A stretch of DNA of 64,000 bases from Synechococcus sp. CC9616 (GTDB taxonomy: Bacteria > Cyanobacteriota > Cyanobacteriia > PCC-6307 > Cyanobiaceae), in the NCBI RefSeq assembly GCF_000515235.1, contig NZ_KI911558.1, positions 873,762 through 937,761 of the forward strand. Direction: 5' to 3'. The position numbers were made by a program, and so were the translations under genes. A model generated the notes under the pieces. The model saw only the letters and a list, made by a program, of their open reading frames with translations, searched no databases and was not told the origin of the DNA. Positions within the stretch are counted from its first letter, which is position 1; each line of letters opens with the position of its first letter. Of this stretch, positions 55,135 to 63,876 are shown in pieces.

Positions 55135-55605
55135 ATGAACGGATCTGAGCAGAAGCGCTGGATGCAGATCCTCCTGGAAAGGGCCAGAGAGGTGGGTCAG
55201 ACCGGTGAGATTCCAGTCAGCGCCTTGATTCTGGACGCTGAGGGGCGATGCATCGGCCATGGCCGCAACCGCCGCCAACAGCATCAGGACCCTCTGGGAC
55301 ATGCCGAACTGGTGGCCCTGCGTCAGGCATCCGTGCTGCAGGGGGACTGGCGTTTCAACAGTTGCACCCTGATGGTCACGCTTGAGCCATGTCCCATGTG
55401 TGCCGGAGCACTGGTTCAGGCCCGGATGGGAACGGTGATCTTTGCGGCCCATGACCTCAAACGAGGAGCCCTTGGCGGAACAATCGATCTTTCGTCCCAT
55501 CGCAGTGCACACCACCGAATGACGGTGATCGGCGGTGTTCTGGAGGAGGAGGCGCGACGGCTGCTGGAGGACTGGTTCAGGCAGCGGCGGCAAGGGAGCC
55601 GCTGA
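55135..55605 (+). CDS. tadA: tRNA-specific adenosine deaminase
   Basis: A 156-residue zinc deaminase that turns A34 to inosine in tRNA-Arg(ACG). H56-A-E58 (GHAELVAL) and the PCPMC pair C86/C89 form the zinc and catalytic site. The start is the ATG at 55135; the frame continues far upstream through the opposite-strand decarboxylase gene without similarity. The 3' end overlaps the aminotransferase gene by 29 bases, convergent. Confidence 0.94.
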   Translation: MNGSEQKRWMQILLERAREVGQTGEIPVSALILDAEGRCIGHGRNRRQQHQDPLGHAELVALRQASVLQGDWRFNSCTLMVTLEPCPMCAGALVQARMGTVIFAAHDLKRGALGGTIDLSSHRSAHHRMTVIGGVLEEEARRLLEDWFRQRRQGSR

Positions 55606-56758
55606 AGCGTGGCAGCTCTGTTTCGAACAGATTCAAAAGACGGTCGACATTCTCCGGTGTGGAGTTGTAGCCCATCAGGCCGATTCTCCAGATCTTGCCG
55701 GCCAGCACGCCAAGTCCTCCACCCACTTCGATGCCGTGCTGATTGAGCAGGTGCAGGCTGAAAGCCTTGCCATCCACTCCTTCAGGAATCCGCACGGTCG
55801 TGAGGGTTGGCAGACGGCGATCTTCTGGAACCAGCATTGACAACCCAAGGTTTTCAAGACCTGTCCAAAGCGCCTCGGCATTGCGCCGATGCCTCGCCCA
55901 GGCATTCTCCAGACCTTCCTCGGCCAGAAGACGCAGAGCTTCACGCATACCGAAGTTCATATTCACCGGGGCTGTGTGGTGATACACGCGATCACTTCCC
56001 CAATACTTGTTCAAGAGGGACACGTCCAGGTACCAGTTGGGGACCTTGTCCTTGCGGGCACTCATCTTTTCCTCGGCCCGGGGCCCCATGGTGAAAGGCC
56101 CAAGACCGGGAGGACAACTAAGACCTTTCTGGCTGCAGCTGTAGGCCAGATCCACCTTCCAGTCATCGATGTACAGGGGCACGCCCCCCAGTGACGTGAC
56201 GGTGTCCAGGAGGAGCAGGCAATCGTGCTTACGGCAGAGATCACCCACGCCCTCCATCGGCTGGCAGACGCCGGTCGATGTTTCTGCATGCACCAGTGCC
56301 AGCATGGTGGGGCGATGCTCGATCAGTGCCGCCTCCAGTTCATCGAGGCTGAACCATTCTCCCCAGGGCTTCTCAATGGTTCTGACATCGGCGCGGTAGC
56401 GACCGGCCATGTCGGCGAGGCGCAGACCGAAGTATCCCTTGATCGCCACGAGAACCTTGTCACCGGGTTCGATTGTGTTGGCGAGGGTGGCTTCCATCGC
56501 GGCACTGCCAGTGCCGCTCATGGGAAGAGTGAGGCGGTTGTCGGTCTGCCAGGCGTAGCGGAGAAGCTCCTGCACCTCACTCATCAGGTCCACATAAAGC
56601 GGATCCAGGTGGCCGATCGGCGTGCGGGCCAGGGCTTCCAGCACGGTTGGGTGGGCATTGGATGGGCCAGGGCCCAGCAACAGCCTGTCTGGTGTAGCGA
56701 TCGGCGCCAGGGCCTCCCGGTGACGGTTGTCGACTGAGAAGGAAGCGTTCGTCACCAA
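55577..56758 (-). CDS. Alanine/serine-glyoxylate aminotransferase (class V)
   Basis: A 393-residue PLP enzyme. LLGPGPSNAHPTVLEAL near 27-43, the SGTGSAAMEA segment (about 80-89), DTVTSLGGVPLYIDDW (about 186-201) and the PLP lysine in CSQKGLSCPPGLG (about 208-220) match the SPT/AGT family. In cyanobacteria it removes photorespiratory glyoxylate to glycine, with alanine or serine as donor. Substrate choice is not visible. It is converging with tadA. Confidence 0.93.
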   Translation of the reverse strand: MVTNASFSVDNRHREALAPIATPDRLLLGPGPSNAHPTVLEALARTPIGHLDPLYVDLMSEVQELLRYAWQTDNRLTLPMSGTGSAAMEATLANTIEPGDKVLVAIKGYFGLRLADMAGRYRADVRTIEKPWGEWFSLDELEAALIEHRPTMLALVHAETSTGVCQPMEGVGDLCRKHDCLLLLDTVTSLGGVPLYIDDWKVDLAYSCSQKGLSCPPGLGPFTMGPRAEEKMSARKDKVPNWYLDVSLLNKYWGSDRVYHHTAPVNMNFGMREALRLLAEEGLENAWARHRRNAEALWTGLENLGLSMLVPEDRRLPTLTTVRIPEGVDGKAFSLHLLNQHGIEVGGGLGVLAGKIWRIGLMGYNSTPENVDRLLNLFETELPRFSGSLAAAA

Positions 56759-56857
56759 GACCCGGAACGAGACATCTGGCCGATGAGCCTACGCAGTCGC
56801 AACGCCATCGGAGAAGTTCGTGGCCCCTTTGAAACGCTCTGATTCAGCGGATCGGCT

Positions 56858-57382
56858 TCAACGCTGCCGAACGTTGGTCTCAGCCAGACCGCGAACCATG
56901 TGATCAAACGGCTGCCGAACAGGGGCAAGACGATCGGACCCTATGCCACCGGACTGCAATCGCTCGATTACAACCTCTCCGAGCAGCGCAATGCTGCGAA
57001 CGGTTGGGCCGGTCGGCACTCCAAGGCTCTTGTATGTGTCATCCAAACCGTTCAGGACCCGCTCGTTGAGGATCGTGCTGTCACCCGCGATCAGGGCGTA
57101 ACTCGCATACCGCAGGAAATAGTCCATGTCCCGCAAACAAGCCGCCAGCCTGCGGGTTGTGTAGGCGTTACCGCCCGGCAGAAGAAGCTCGGGTTCATCC
57201 TGAAAAAGGCGCTGACTGGCCTCACGGACGATTTCAGCAGCTTCTCGGTTGATCAGTTCGACCGCCGCAATGCGGACAACGGATTCGTCGAGGTAGGTCT
57301 CGATGCTGTCGAGTGCCTGCCGGTCGAGGTATCGGCCAAGCTGGTCATATCGACCGATCAGCCCGGTGATGGCATCACGCAT
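56858..57382 (-). CDS. apcF: Allophycocyanin beta-18 subunit
   Basis: A 174-residue phycobiliprotein of the phycobilisome core. The start is the ATG at 57382 (MRDAITGLIGRYD); 17 upstream codons to 57433 do not match the family. The chromophore Cys is C82 (AACLRDMDY) and the methylated-Asn position is N72 (GGNAYTTRR). QDEPELLLPGG and the C-terminal half separate it from ApcB. ApcF sits next to the terminal emitter and helps pass energy to photosystem II. It lies alone, upstream of glnA and divergent from it. Confidence 0.9.
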   Translation of the reverse strand: MRDAITGLIGRYDQLGRYLDRQALDSIETYLDESVVRIAAVELINREAAEIVREASQRLFQDEPELLLPGGNAYTTRRLAACLRDMDYFLRYASYALIAGDSTILNERVLNGLDDTYKSLGVPTGPTVRSIALLGEVVIERLQSGGIGSDRLAPVRQPFDHMVRGLAETNVRQR

Positions 57383-57609
57383 TCGCTGGGGTCTCCAGAC
57401 ACTCCCTTCGCGGAAGGTAACACCGCTGAACAAGCGAAAAGCCTCAGTGCGGCTGAGATTCAGCGAAGTTGACAGAAACGGTTACGGATGAAACTGGAAC
57501 GGATCGAACCAGGTGGATGACGGACTGGAAGGGTGCCTAGTGATACAAAGTGGACGCATCGGGATCTTTACGGTCCCGTTAAACACGCCCCATCGGCGAA
57601 AGCTTTTCC
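57383..57609. promoter_or_regulatory. Divergent apcF/glnA promoter region
   Basis: A 227-base gap between the two starts. Cyanobacterial glnA is normally driven by NtcA (GTA-N8-TAC). No full box was found; only a relaxed GT-N10-AC (near 57574, GTCCCG...CAC) is present. The region is unremarkable otherwise. Confidence 0.4.
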
Positions 57610-59031
57610 ATGTCCAAAACACCTCAGGACGTCCTTCGTCAGATCAAGGACGATGGCATCGAGTTCGTTGACCTGAAATTTGCCGATCTCCACGGCAAAT
57701 GGCAGCACCTGACAGTGTGCACGGACATGATCGAGGAGGAGTCCTTCACTGAAGGACTTGCTTTTGACGGCTCTTCGATCAGGGGCTGGAAGGCCATCAA
57801 CGCCTCGGACATGGCGATGATCCCCGACCCTGCCTCAGCATGGGTCGACCCCTTCTACCGCCACAAAACCCTGAGCATGATCTGCTCGATCGGGGAACCA
57901 CGCAGCGGCGAGCCCTATGACCGCTGCCCCCGCTCCCTGGCGCAGCGCGCTCTCGACTATCTGAACTCCACCGGACTGGCCGACACCGCCTTCTTCGGAC
58001 CGGAGCCTGAATTCTTCCTGTTCGACGACGTTCGTTACAACTCCAGTGAGGGAGGCTCTTTCTACAGCGTCGACACGATCGAAGCCCCCTGGAACACGGG
58101 CCGCATCGAAGAGGGAGGAAACCTCGCCTACAAGATTCAGCTGAAGGAGGGCTATTTCCCCGTCGCCCCGAACGACACCGCCCAGGACATCCGCTCGGAG
58201 ATGCTCAGCACCATGGGCGCCCTGGGAGTCCCCATCGAGAAGCACCACCATGAGGTGGCCGGTGCCGGACAACACGAACTCGGCATGAAGTTCGCTCAGC
58301 TGATCGAGGCTGCGGACAACGTCATGACGTACAAGTACGTCGTGCGCAATGTCGCCAAGAAATACGGAAAAACGGCCACATTCATGCCAAAGCCGGTCTT
58401 CAACGACAACGGCACCGGCATGCACGTTCACCAGAGTCTCTGGAAGGGTGGCCAGCCACTGTTCTTCGGAGAGGGCACCTACGCCAACCTGTCACAGACA
58501 GCTCGTTGGTACATCGGCGGCATCCTGCGCCATGCTCCCGCCTTCCTGGCTTTCACCAACCCAACCACCAACAGCTACAAGCGATTGGTGCCGGGATTCG
58601 AAGCTCCTGTGAATCTGGTTTATTCCGAGGGCAACCGCTCCGCTGCTGTCCGGATTCCACTGACTGGACCAAGCCCCAAGGCCAAACGTCTGGAGTTCCG
58701 CTCAGGCGATGCCCTCGCCAACCCCTACCTGGCCTTCAGCGCGATGATGATGGCCGGCATCGACGGCATCAAGAACCAGATGGATCCGGGAGATGGATTC
58801 GACAAGGATCTGTTCGAACTCCCCGCTGAGGAGCTGAAATCCATCTCCACAGTTCCACCATCTCTCAATGGTGCTCTTGAAGCTCTCGATCAGGACCGTC
58901 AGTTCCTGACTGAGGGCGGTGTGTTCAGCGATGACTTCATCGACAACTGGATCGACCTGAAATACGAAGAGGTTCAGCAGCTGCGCCAGCGCCCCCATCC
59001 CCACGAATTCACGATGTATTACGACGCTTGA
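57610..59031 (+). CDS. glnA: Glutamine synthetase type I
   Basis: A 473-residue enzyme assimilating ammonia to glutamine. The beta-Grasp N-terminus ([15 protein letters not shown], about 21-35), the DGSS loop, [24 protein letters not shown] and NRSAAVRIP (about 345-353) are intact. At the adenylylation loop the family Tyr (NLYDLP) is F402 (DLFELP), so AMP modification cannot occur; cyanobacterial GS is instead controlled by small inactivating proteins. A strong terminator follows. Confidence 0.98.
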   Translation: MSKTPQDVLRQIKDDGIEFVDLKFADLHGKWQHLTVCTDMIEEESFTEGLAFDGSSIRGWKAINASDMAMIPDPASAWVDPFYRHKTLSMICSIGEPRSGEPYDRCPRSLAQRALDYLNSTGLADTAFFGPEPEFFLFDDVRYNSSEGGSFYSVDTIEAPWNTGRIEEGGNLAYKIQLKEGYFPVAPNDTAQDIRSEMLSTMGALGVPIEKHHHEVAGAGQHELGMKFAQLIEAADNVMTYKYVVRNVAKKYGKTATFMPKPVFNDNGTGMHVHQSLWKGGQPLFFGEGTYANLSQTARWYIGGILRHAPAFLAFTNPTTNSYKRLVPGFEAPVNLVYSEGNRSAAVRIPLTGPSPKAKRLEFRSGDALANPYLAFSAMMMAGIDGIKNQMDPGDGFDKDLFELPAEELKSISTVPPSLNGALEALDQDRQFLTEGGVFSDDFIDNWIDLKYEEVQQLRQRPHPHEFTMYYDA

Positions 59032-59065
59032 TCACGTCAAAATCGCACCGTTTCTGATCGAACAG

Positions 59066-59097
59066 GCCCGCTTTCCCTCCGGAGAGCGGGCTTTTTT
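59066..59097 (+). terminator. Rho-independent terminator after glnA
   Basis: A 13-base arm GCCCGCTTTCC pairs with GGAGAGCGGGC (one G-U pair) around a CTCC loop and is followed by six T. It lies 35 bases past the glnA stop. Confidence 0.92.
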
Positions 59098-59126
59098 GGT
59101 GAAATAGACCCTGGTTTCAATCGGCC

Positions 59127-60197
59127 ATGGCGAATTCCCTGGGCAAGCTCGCGTATCAGACCCTTCAGCAGGGAAGGAGCATTGCCGGACTCGCTCACAA
59201 GGAGCTCAGCACCAAAGTGATGGAGCTGGTGGCGCCTGAAACCGTCCCCAAAACCGAAAAGGTCTCAGCCGGCATGATGAATGCCCTGAGGCAGTCGATG
59301 GCTTCGCTGCAGGAGCGGGACTGGGCGGACGCCGAGCAGGGTGTTTACCCCACGGAGTTGCTGTTTGAAGCTCCCTGGATCGACTGGGCCAGTCGTTATC
59401 CGCTGGTGTGGCTTGATTTGCCATCCACCTGGGATCGACGTCGCGAGCGCAATGTCCATGACCTCCCCGATGCAACCGATCCGGAGCTTTACCCGGACTA
59501 TTACCTCCAGAACTTCCACCACCAGACCGACGGCTATCTGAGCGACCACTCAGCGGCGCTGTACGACCTGCAGGTGGAGATCCTGTTCAACGGTTCAGCC
59601 GATGCCATGCGCAGGCGTGTCCTGGCGCCTCTGAAACGGGGACTGCGCCATTTCTCCGATCGATCACCCTCCTCCCTGCGCATCCTGGATGTGGCAACCG
59701 GAACGGGACGCACGCTGCAGCAGGTTCGTCGTGCGTTGCCCCATGCGGAGCTGATCGGCCTTGATCTCTCCGCGGCGTATCTGCGCCAGGCCAATCGTTG
59801 GCTCAACAACGGCAATGAAACGCTTGCTCAACTCTTGCGGGGCAACGCCGAAACCCTGCCGTTCGCAGACGGAGGCCTTCAGGGAGTGACCTGCGTCTTC
59901 CTGCTGCATGAATTGCCTGCCAAGGCGCGTCAGAACGTCCTCAACGAGTGCTATCGGGTCCTAGAGCCAGGCGGGGTGATGGTTCTTGCCGATTCCGTTC
60001 AGCTCGCCGATTCCCCCCAGTTCGACACAGCTCTGGATAATTTCCGCCGTGTGTTCCATGAGCCCTACTACCGGGATTACATCGGCGATGACATCGACAC
60101 CAGGCTGCGAGATGCCGGCTTCGATGCGGTTCAAGCCGAATCCCATTTCATGACTCGCATCTGGACGGCCAGAAAGCCGCTTCCACAAGAGCTCTGA
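59127..60197 (+). CDS. Class I SAM-dependent methyltransferase (cyanobacterial)
   Basis: A 356-residue protein with a helical N-terminal domain (about 1-175, containing PELYPDYYLQNFHHQTDGYLS shown in part at 115-134) and a Rossmann methyltransferase domain: RILDVATGTGRTLQQVRR (about 188-205), LIGLDLS, GNAETLPFADG and FLLHELP. The N-terminal domain is typical of a conserved cyanobacterial group of unknown substrate; similar methyltransferases act on quinones or sterol-like substrates. The gene follows the glnA terminator on the same strand. Confidence 0.9.
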   Translation: MANSLGKLAYQTLQQGRSIAGLAHKELSTKVMELVAPETVPKTEKVSAGMMNALRQSMASLQERDWADAEQGVYPTELLFEAPWIDWASRYPLVWLDLPSTWDRRRERNVHDLPDATDPELYPDYYLQNFHHQTDGYLSDHSAALYDLQVEILFNGSADAMRRRVLAPLKRGLRHFSDRSPSSLRILDVATGTGRTLQQVRRALPHAELIGLDLSAAYLRQANRWLNNGNETLAQLLRGNAETLPFADGGLQGVTCVFLLHELPAKARQNVLNECYRVLEPGGVMVLADSVQLADSPQFDTALDNFRRVFHEPYYRDYIGDDIDTRLRDAGFDAVQAESHFMTRIWTARKPLPQEL

Positions 60198-60271
60198 ACG
60201 GGATTCCCTGACAGCACGGCTTGCACCCTTCCCCTGGCGCCATAGGGTGAGCGCGTTCCAAGAAGGGCTTC

Positions 60272-60571
60272 ATGACCAATCCCTTCCGGGTTCGGTGGCT
60301 GCAGGGTTGGCTCTTCCAGATCGTTTTCATGGAAGGCCACGTCCAGGTTGAAGCTCATGGTTTCGGCATTTGCCTGAGAACAGCTGTTCTTCCAGGTGAA
60401 AGTCCTCGATCAGCAGCAGATCGTCTTGTGCTTGCCGAAGATCGACGTCGACGTGCTCTCCACCACGCATGGCTGCGTGGACAGGGTCTTCCCCGGGCTC
60501 CCGAGCGCGCCTATCCACCTCTGAGCGAAGCCAGCTCCGAGCGGCCAGTCTCCCTTGTTGTTGTGGAGTAA
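60272..60571 (+). CDS. Small hypothetical protein
   Basis: A 99-residue frame 74 bases after the methyltransferase. The N-terminal half is aromatic and beta-type (WLQGWLFQIVFMEGHVQVEA), the rest Arg/Ala-rich helix, ending VSLVVVE. No signal or membrane segment. Opposing short frames overlap it, and the ribosome site is weak, so coding is plausible but uncertain. Confidence 0.45.
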   Translation: MTNPFRVRWLQGWLFQIVFMEGHVQVEAHGFGICLRTAVLPGESPRSAADRLVLAEDRRRRALHHAWLRGQGLPRAPERAYPPLSEASSERPVSLVVVE

Positions 60572-60591
60572 GGCTTCCAGGTTGCAGGGTT

Positions 60592-60867
60592 TCAGAGCCT
60601 GGCTAACCACCAGGCCAAACCGAACCCTGCTCCTCCCCAACGCAACAGTTTCCACAATCGAGCTCCTTTGACATCGGGGAGGTCCCAACCCTTGGGTTCC
60701 ATCTCAAGCAACCTTCTTCCGGTTGCACGGCGTTGTTTCCAACGTCTCTCAGCAACGGTGGAACCGCTCTTCCCACTCTGACTTTGGCGTTGCCCTTGTT
60801 GGATCAGATGGGAAACACCATGCAGCCACTTGAGAGGACGACCAGCTCGATTGCTTTGTCGATTCAT
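60592..60867 (-). CDS. Small basic protein with C-terminal membrane segment
   Basis: About 91 residues from the ATG at 60867. The N-terminal two thirds are Arg/Gln/Ser-rich and basic; the last 20 residues (LLRWGGAGFGLAWWLARL) form one hydrophobic segment. The frame is open to 60933, but that would overlap the plus-strand gene at 60918. No family recognised. Confidence 0.6.
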   Translation of the reverse strand: MNRQSNRAGRPLKWLHGVSHLIQQGQRQSQSGKSGSTVAERRWKQRRATGRRLLEMEPKGWDLPDVKGARLWKLLRWGGAGFGLAWWLARL

Positions 60868-60917
60868 CCCTGCAGCGGACCGCTGAACTGAAACTAGAAG
60901 TGTTTCGAACCGATGGA

Positions 60918-61172
60918 ATGACTGCACGTCCAACAGAGTGGCCGGAAGAGTCCCAGGGACTCTCCAGGGACCTGCATCAGAGCCTTCGCATCGGGGACCG
61001 GCAGTGGCATCAGCTGAAAAGCAACCGTGATCGCAGGGCAGCGGAACTCCTGGCAGCGGCCCTGACCCAACTGATCAGCAATGGCGCTGGCACAGAAGTG
61101 GAACAGCTGACCCGTCAGGCGCTCGGCTGGATCGGTGGCGACCTCAAGGATCCTGGCTGCCCGCGCCACTGA
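60918..61172 (+). CDS. Conserved small helical protein (marine cyanobacterial type)
   Basis: An 84-residue frame from the ATG at 60918. It is almost entirely helical (SLRIGDRQWHQLKSNRDRRA and ELLAAALTQLISNG), with a final WIGGDLKDPGCP segment. Its 3' end overlaps the RsbW-like gene by 29 bases, convergent. I recognise it only as a small cyanobacterial hypothetical; no function is proposed. Confidence 0.62.
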   Translation: MTARPTEWPEESQGLSRDLHQSLRIGDRQWHQLKSNRDRRAAELLAAALTQLISNGAGTEVEQLTRQALGWIGGDLKDPGCPRH

Positions 61173-61581
61173 TCGGACGGCGACAGGCCAGCTGCAGCCG
61201 GTTGCCGCGACGGCTCCAGCGCACATCGTCGAAGCACTGATGAATCAGAAACAAACCACGACCACTGAGAGCATCCATCTGCTCCGGTAGCGCTGGTTGG
61301 CGTGCTTCATGAGGGAGGCCAGAGCCTTCATCCTGAACCTGCCAGACCAACCAGTTCGGCGTGAGGATGCGACGCACCCGCAACCGCTTCTCTGGGTCTT
61401 CACTATTGCCATGCCGCACTGCATTCACCAGGGCTTCATGCAGGCCGAGCTGAACCCGCTGACAGGTGGTCAGGCAGCCAACAGGCTCGATCAGAATCTC
61501 CAGCAGAGGAGAGAGCTGCAGGGTGGAGGGAAGGATGAAATCTGCCCAACGGAATCTGGCGATCTGGGGGACAGAAACCAT
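61144..61581 (-). CDS. RsbW/SpoIIAB-like histidine-kinase-type ATPase
   Basis: A 145-residue GHKL domain. The N box is GLHEALVNAVRHGN (about 46-59), G1 is VQDEGSGLP (about 87-95) and G2 is GRGLFLIHQCFDD (about 113-125). Such proteins are anti-sigma or anti-anti-sigma regulators with serine kinase activity and usually pair with STAS and PP2C proteins. None is adjacent, so the partner is elsewhere. It lies between two small genes and the GUN4-domain gene on the minus strand. Confidence 0.88.
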   Translation of the reverse strand: MVSVPQIARFRWADFILPSTLQLSPLLEILIEPVGCLTTCQRVQLGLHEALVNAVRHGNSEDPEKRLRVRRILTPNWLVWQVQDEGSGLPHEARQPALPEQMDALSGRGLFLIHQCFDDVRWSRRGNRLQLACRRPISGAGSQDP

Positions 61582-61643
61582 CCGGTGCCACCGGGACCTT
61601 TCTCGAACTTAACGGGTCTGTTGGATCTGCACAGACGCCGTGA

Positions 61644-62372
61644 TCATCTGGGTTCCGACCGACGCGCCACCAGAGCAGGGTGCTGGAGCAAGGCATCCAT
61701 CAAACGCACGCCACGCAATTGATTCACGAGGGGCATGTGTCCCTCCGGAGCTTTGATGGACCAGGTGAAGGCCCTTGGGTAGCGGGTCCAAACGCCATTC
61801 TCTTTCCAGCCGATGCGAGGCCAGAGCTGCTCATATCGGCCATCCAGAGCTTCAAGCAATCGGGCCTGAATCGTGAAACCGAATCGTCCTTGCGAGTAGG
61901 CACACCAGAGACGATCCATGCTGGTCAGATCCAGCCCTGCCATGGCAGGAACCTCGCTGAAGTACACATATCCACGCTGCTCAGCCTGAGCACCGGCTAG
62001 CTGCCTGAGCACGGCACTGGTGAACCGATCGGCGGCTTCATAGTTCTCTTGCAGGAGATCACGCTGCAGTGGGGCGTAATCAATGCCGACGGAAGACTCG
62101 GTGATGAACCAACCATCGGGCCAGGCCGCAAGCAGTTCCGACAGCTCTCCGGGAGTGTGGCGCTGCAGCACCTGAAGAACCCAGCCGACAGACCAGTCAT
62201 CCCCCTGGCGATCGAAACGTTCCAGCAGCGATCCGCCTAGAGATGCCAAATCAACAGCACGCTTCTCCACCGTGGAAATCAAACCGCGACGCTGCCGCGC
62301 AGTGCCGCTGGCGAACCGGTCCAGGAGCTGCTCGGTGCTGAGAACGGTGGAGGGTGAGGAACCGGAGAGCAT
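61644..62372 (-). CDS. GUN4-domain protein
   Basis: About 242 residues from the ATG at 62372. An N-terminal helical bundle (about 1-85) precedes a GUN4 domain: LQRDLLQENYEAADRFTSAVL (shown in part, about 113-132), then FSEVPAMAGLDLTSMDRLW, FGFTIQARLLEAL and the YPRAFTWSIKAPEGHMP core. GUN4 binds porphyrins and stimulates Mg-chelatase at the entry to chlorophyll. The frame extends to 62585 through the start of mnmH on the other strand; the ATG at 62372 fits the family length (about 230-240). It is divergent from mnmH with a 40-base gap. Confidence 0.92.
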   Translation of the reverse strand: MLSGSSPSTVLSTEQLLDRFASGTARQRRGLISTVEKRAVDLASLGGSLLERFDRQGDDWSVGWVLQVLQRHTPGELSELLAAWPDGWFITESSVGIDYAPLQRDLLQENYEAADRFTSAVLRQLAGAQAEQRGYVYFSEVPAMAGLDLTSMDRLWCAYSQGRFGFTIQARLLEALDGRYEQLWPRIGWKENGVWTRYPRAFTWSIKAPEGHMPLVNQLRGVRLMDALLQHPALVARRSEPR

Positions 62373-62412
62373 GAATCGCAACCGGCCCTGACTGGCACGG
62401 CGTTCGCCCACT

Positions 62413-63456
62413 ATGTCAGGCATGGGAGACGAGATCCGCCGACCAATCGAGCAGCTGCGGGAACTGCCCGGGGTGGTGCTCGATGTGAGGAGCCCCATGG
62501 AATATGCCAAGGGGCACTGGCCTGGCTCGATCAATCTTCCATTGTTCAGTGATGCTGAGCGTGCGGAGGTGGGCACCACCTTCAAAAAGAAAGGGCGCGA
62601 AAGCGCCGTTCATCTCGGTCTGGCCCTCACCGGACCGAAATTGAGCAGCCTGGCATCGGCGTTGGAGGAGCACCGCAACAGCGGTCCTCCAAGGATCTAC
62701 TGCTGGCGCGGCGGCATGCGCTCAGCCAGCATCGCCTGGCTGGCCCAGCTTCTGGATCTCGAGCCGGTGATTCTCGAGGGTGGATACAAGGCCTATCGCC
62801 GCTGGGTCCTCGAACAGTTCGACCTGGACTGGCCCTTGAGACTGCTCGGCGGCAGAACCGGCACCGGCAAGACCGATCTGCTCCTGGCGCTGCGGGATCG
62901 AGGCATCGCCGTCGTGGACCTCGAAGGACTCGCCAACCACCGTGGCAGCAGTTTCGGAGGACTGGGACAACCGCCTCAGCCGAGCACGGAGCACTACGAG
63001 AACCTGCTGGCGGAAGCGCTTCATCAGCTGCGGCGGCGGGGTGCCCAAACCATCTGGCTTGAGGCAGAAAGCGTGCAGGTGGGCTGCTGCCGCATACCGG
63101 CGAGCCTGTTCCGCCAGATGAAACGTGCTCCCGTCTTTGAAATTCGCCGAAGGCTGGAGGAACGGGTGCAACAACTTGTCGAGGTGTACGGACAGCAGGG
63201 CGGAGAAGCACTGGCCGCCGCAACCCAGAGAATCAGCCGACGACTTGGGCCCCAGCGAACCGATCAGGCCCTCAGGGCGATCGCCGAGGAGGACTGGGCC
63301 ACAGCCTGCCGGGCAACCCTCGATTACTACGACCGCTGTTACGACCGAGAGCTGGAACGCGCGCCGGAGCGCCAGAACCTGGACGTCAGCGGACTCAGCG
63401 CCGAACAGGCGGCGGACCGGATGATCAGCAGCCGATTCTCGGAACTCTGTGATTAA
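62413..63456 (+). CDS. mnmH: tRNA 2-selenouridine synthase (SelU/MnmH)
   Basis: A 347-residue two-domain enzyme that replaces S with Se (via geranyl-2-thiouridine) at tRNA U34. The N-terminal rhodanese domain has the catalytic C97 in YCWRGGMRS; a P-loop domain follows with Walker A GGRTGTGKT (146-154). Selenide is supplied by SelD, which is not in the window. Two Met codons are available at the start. It is divergent from the GUN4 gene. Confidence 0.93.
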   Translation: MSGMGDEIRRPIEQLRELPGVVLDVRSPMEYAKGHWPGSINLPLFSDAERAEVGTTFKKKGRESAVHLGLALTGPKLSSLASALEEHRNSGPPRIYCWRGGMRSASIAWLAQLLDLEPVILEGGYKAYRRWVLEQFDLDWPLRLLGGRTGTGKTDLLLALRDRGIAVVDLEGLANHRGSSFGGLGQPPQPSTEHYENLLAEALHQLRRRGAQTIWLEAESVQVGCCRIPASLFRQMKRAPVFEIRRRLEERVQQLVEVYGQQGGEALAAATQRISRRLGPQRTDQALRAIAEEDWATACRATLDYYDRCYDRELERAPERQNLDVSGLSAEQAADRMISSRFSELCD

Positions 63457-63480
63457 GATCCCGCTTCTTGCACGAGGCTG

Positions 63481-63876
63481 ATGAGCGATTCATCCAGCGC
63501 TGCCTCCATCCAGTTCTTCCGGGGCATCGATGAGCCTGTGGTTCCGGACATTCGACTCACCCGCAGCCGGGACGGACGGACCGGCCAGGCCACATTCGTG
63601 TTCGAGAAGCCCCAGGCCCTCGCTCCCGAAACATTCGGAGACATCGGCGGCATGTGGATGGTGGATGAAGAGGGAGAAATGGTGACCCGTGAGGTGAACG
63701 GCAAGTTCGTGAACGGCGTGCCCAGCGCCCTCGAGGCCACTTACACGTGGAAGACCGAAGACGATTTCGAGCGGTTTATGCGCTTCGCCCAGCGCTATGC
63801 CGCCGCTAACGGTCTTGGCTACTCCCAGAACCAAAATCAGGATCAGACTGGCGAGACCTCTGACGCCGACGGTTGA
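63481..63876 (+). CDS. psb28: Photosystem II assembly factor Psb28
   Basis: A 131-residue protein. The core [20 protein letters not shown] (about 10-29), [15 protein letters not shown] (about 52-66) and the C-terminal F.RYA helix are Psb28-typical. It transiently binds the RC47 complex during photosystem II assembly and is not in the finished dimer. A Gln/Asn/Asp-rich tail follows residue 115. A TTG-started gene overlaps its stop. Confidence 0.95.
   Translation: MSDSSSAASIQFFRGIDEPVVPDIRLTRSRDGRTGQATFVFEKPQALAPETFGDIGGMWMVDEEGEMVTREVNGKFVNGVPSALEATYTWKTEDDFERFMRFAQRYAAANGLGYSQNQNQDQTGETSDADG

Noticed and set aside
57574-57590. NtcA site before glnA
   Set aside because: Only a relaxed GT-N10-AC is present; GTA-N8-TAC is absent and such short matches are common by chance.
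60327-60518. 63-residue minus-strand frame
   Set aside because: It is opposed to a longer frame and has no domain resemblance; neither is strong.
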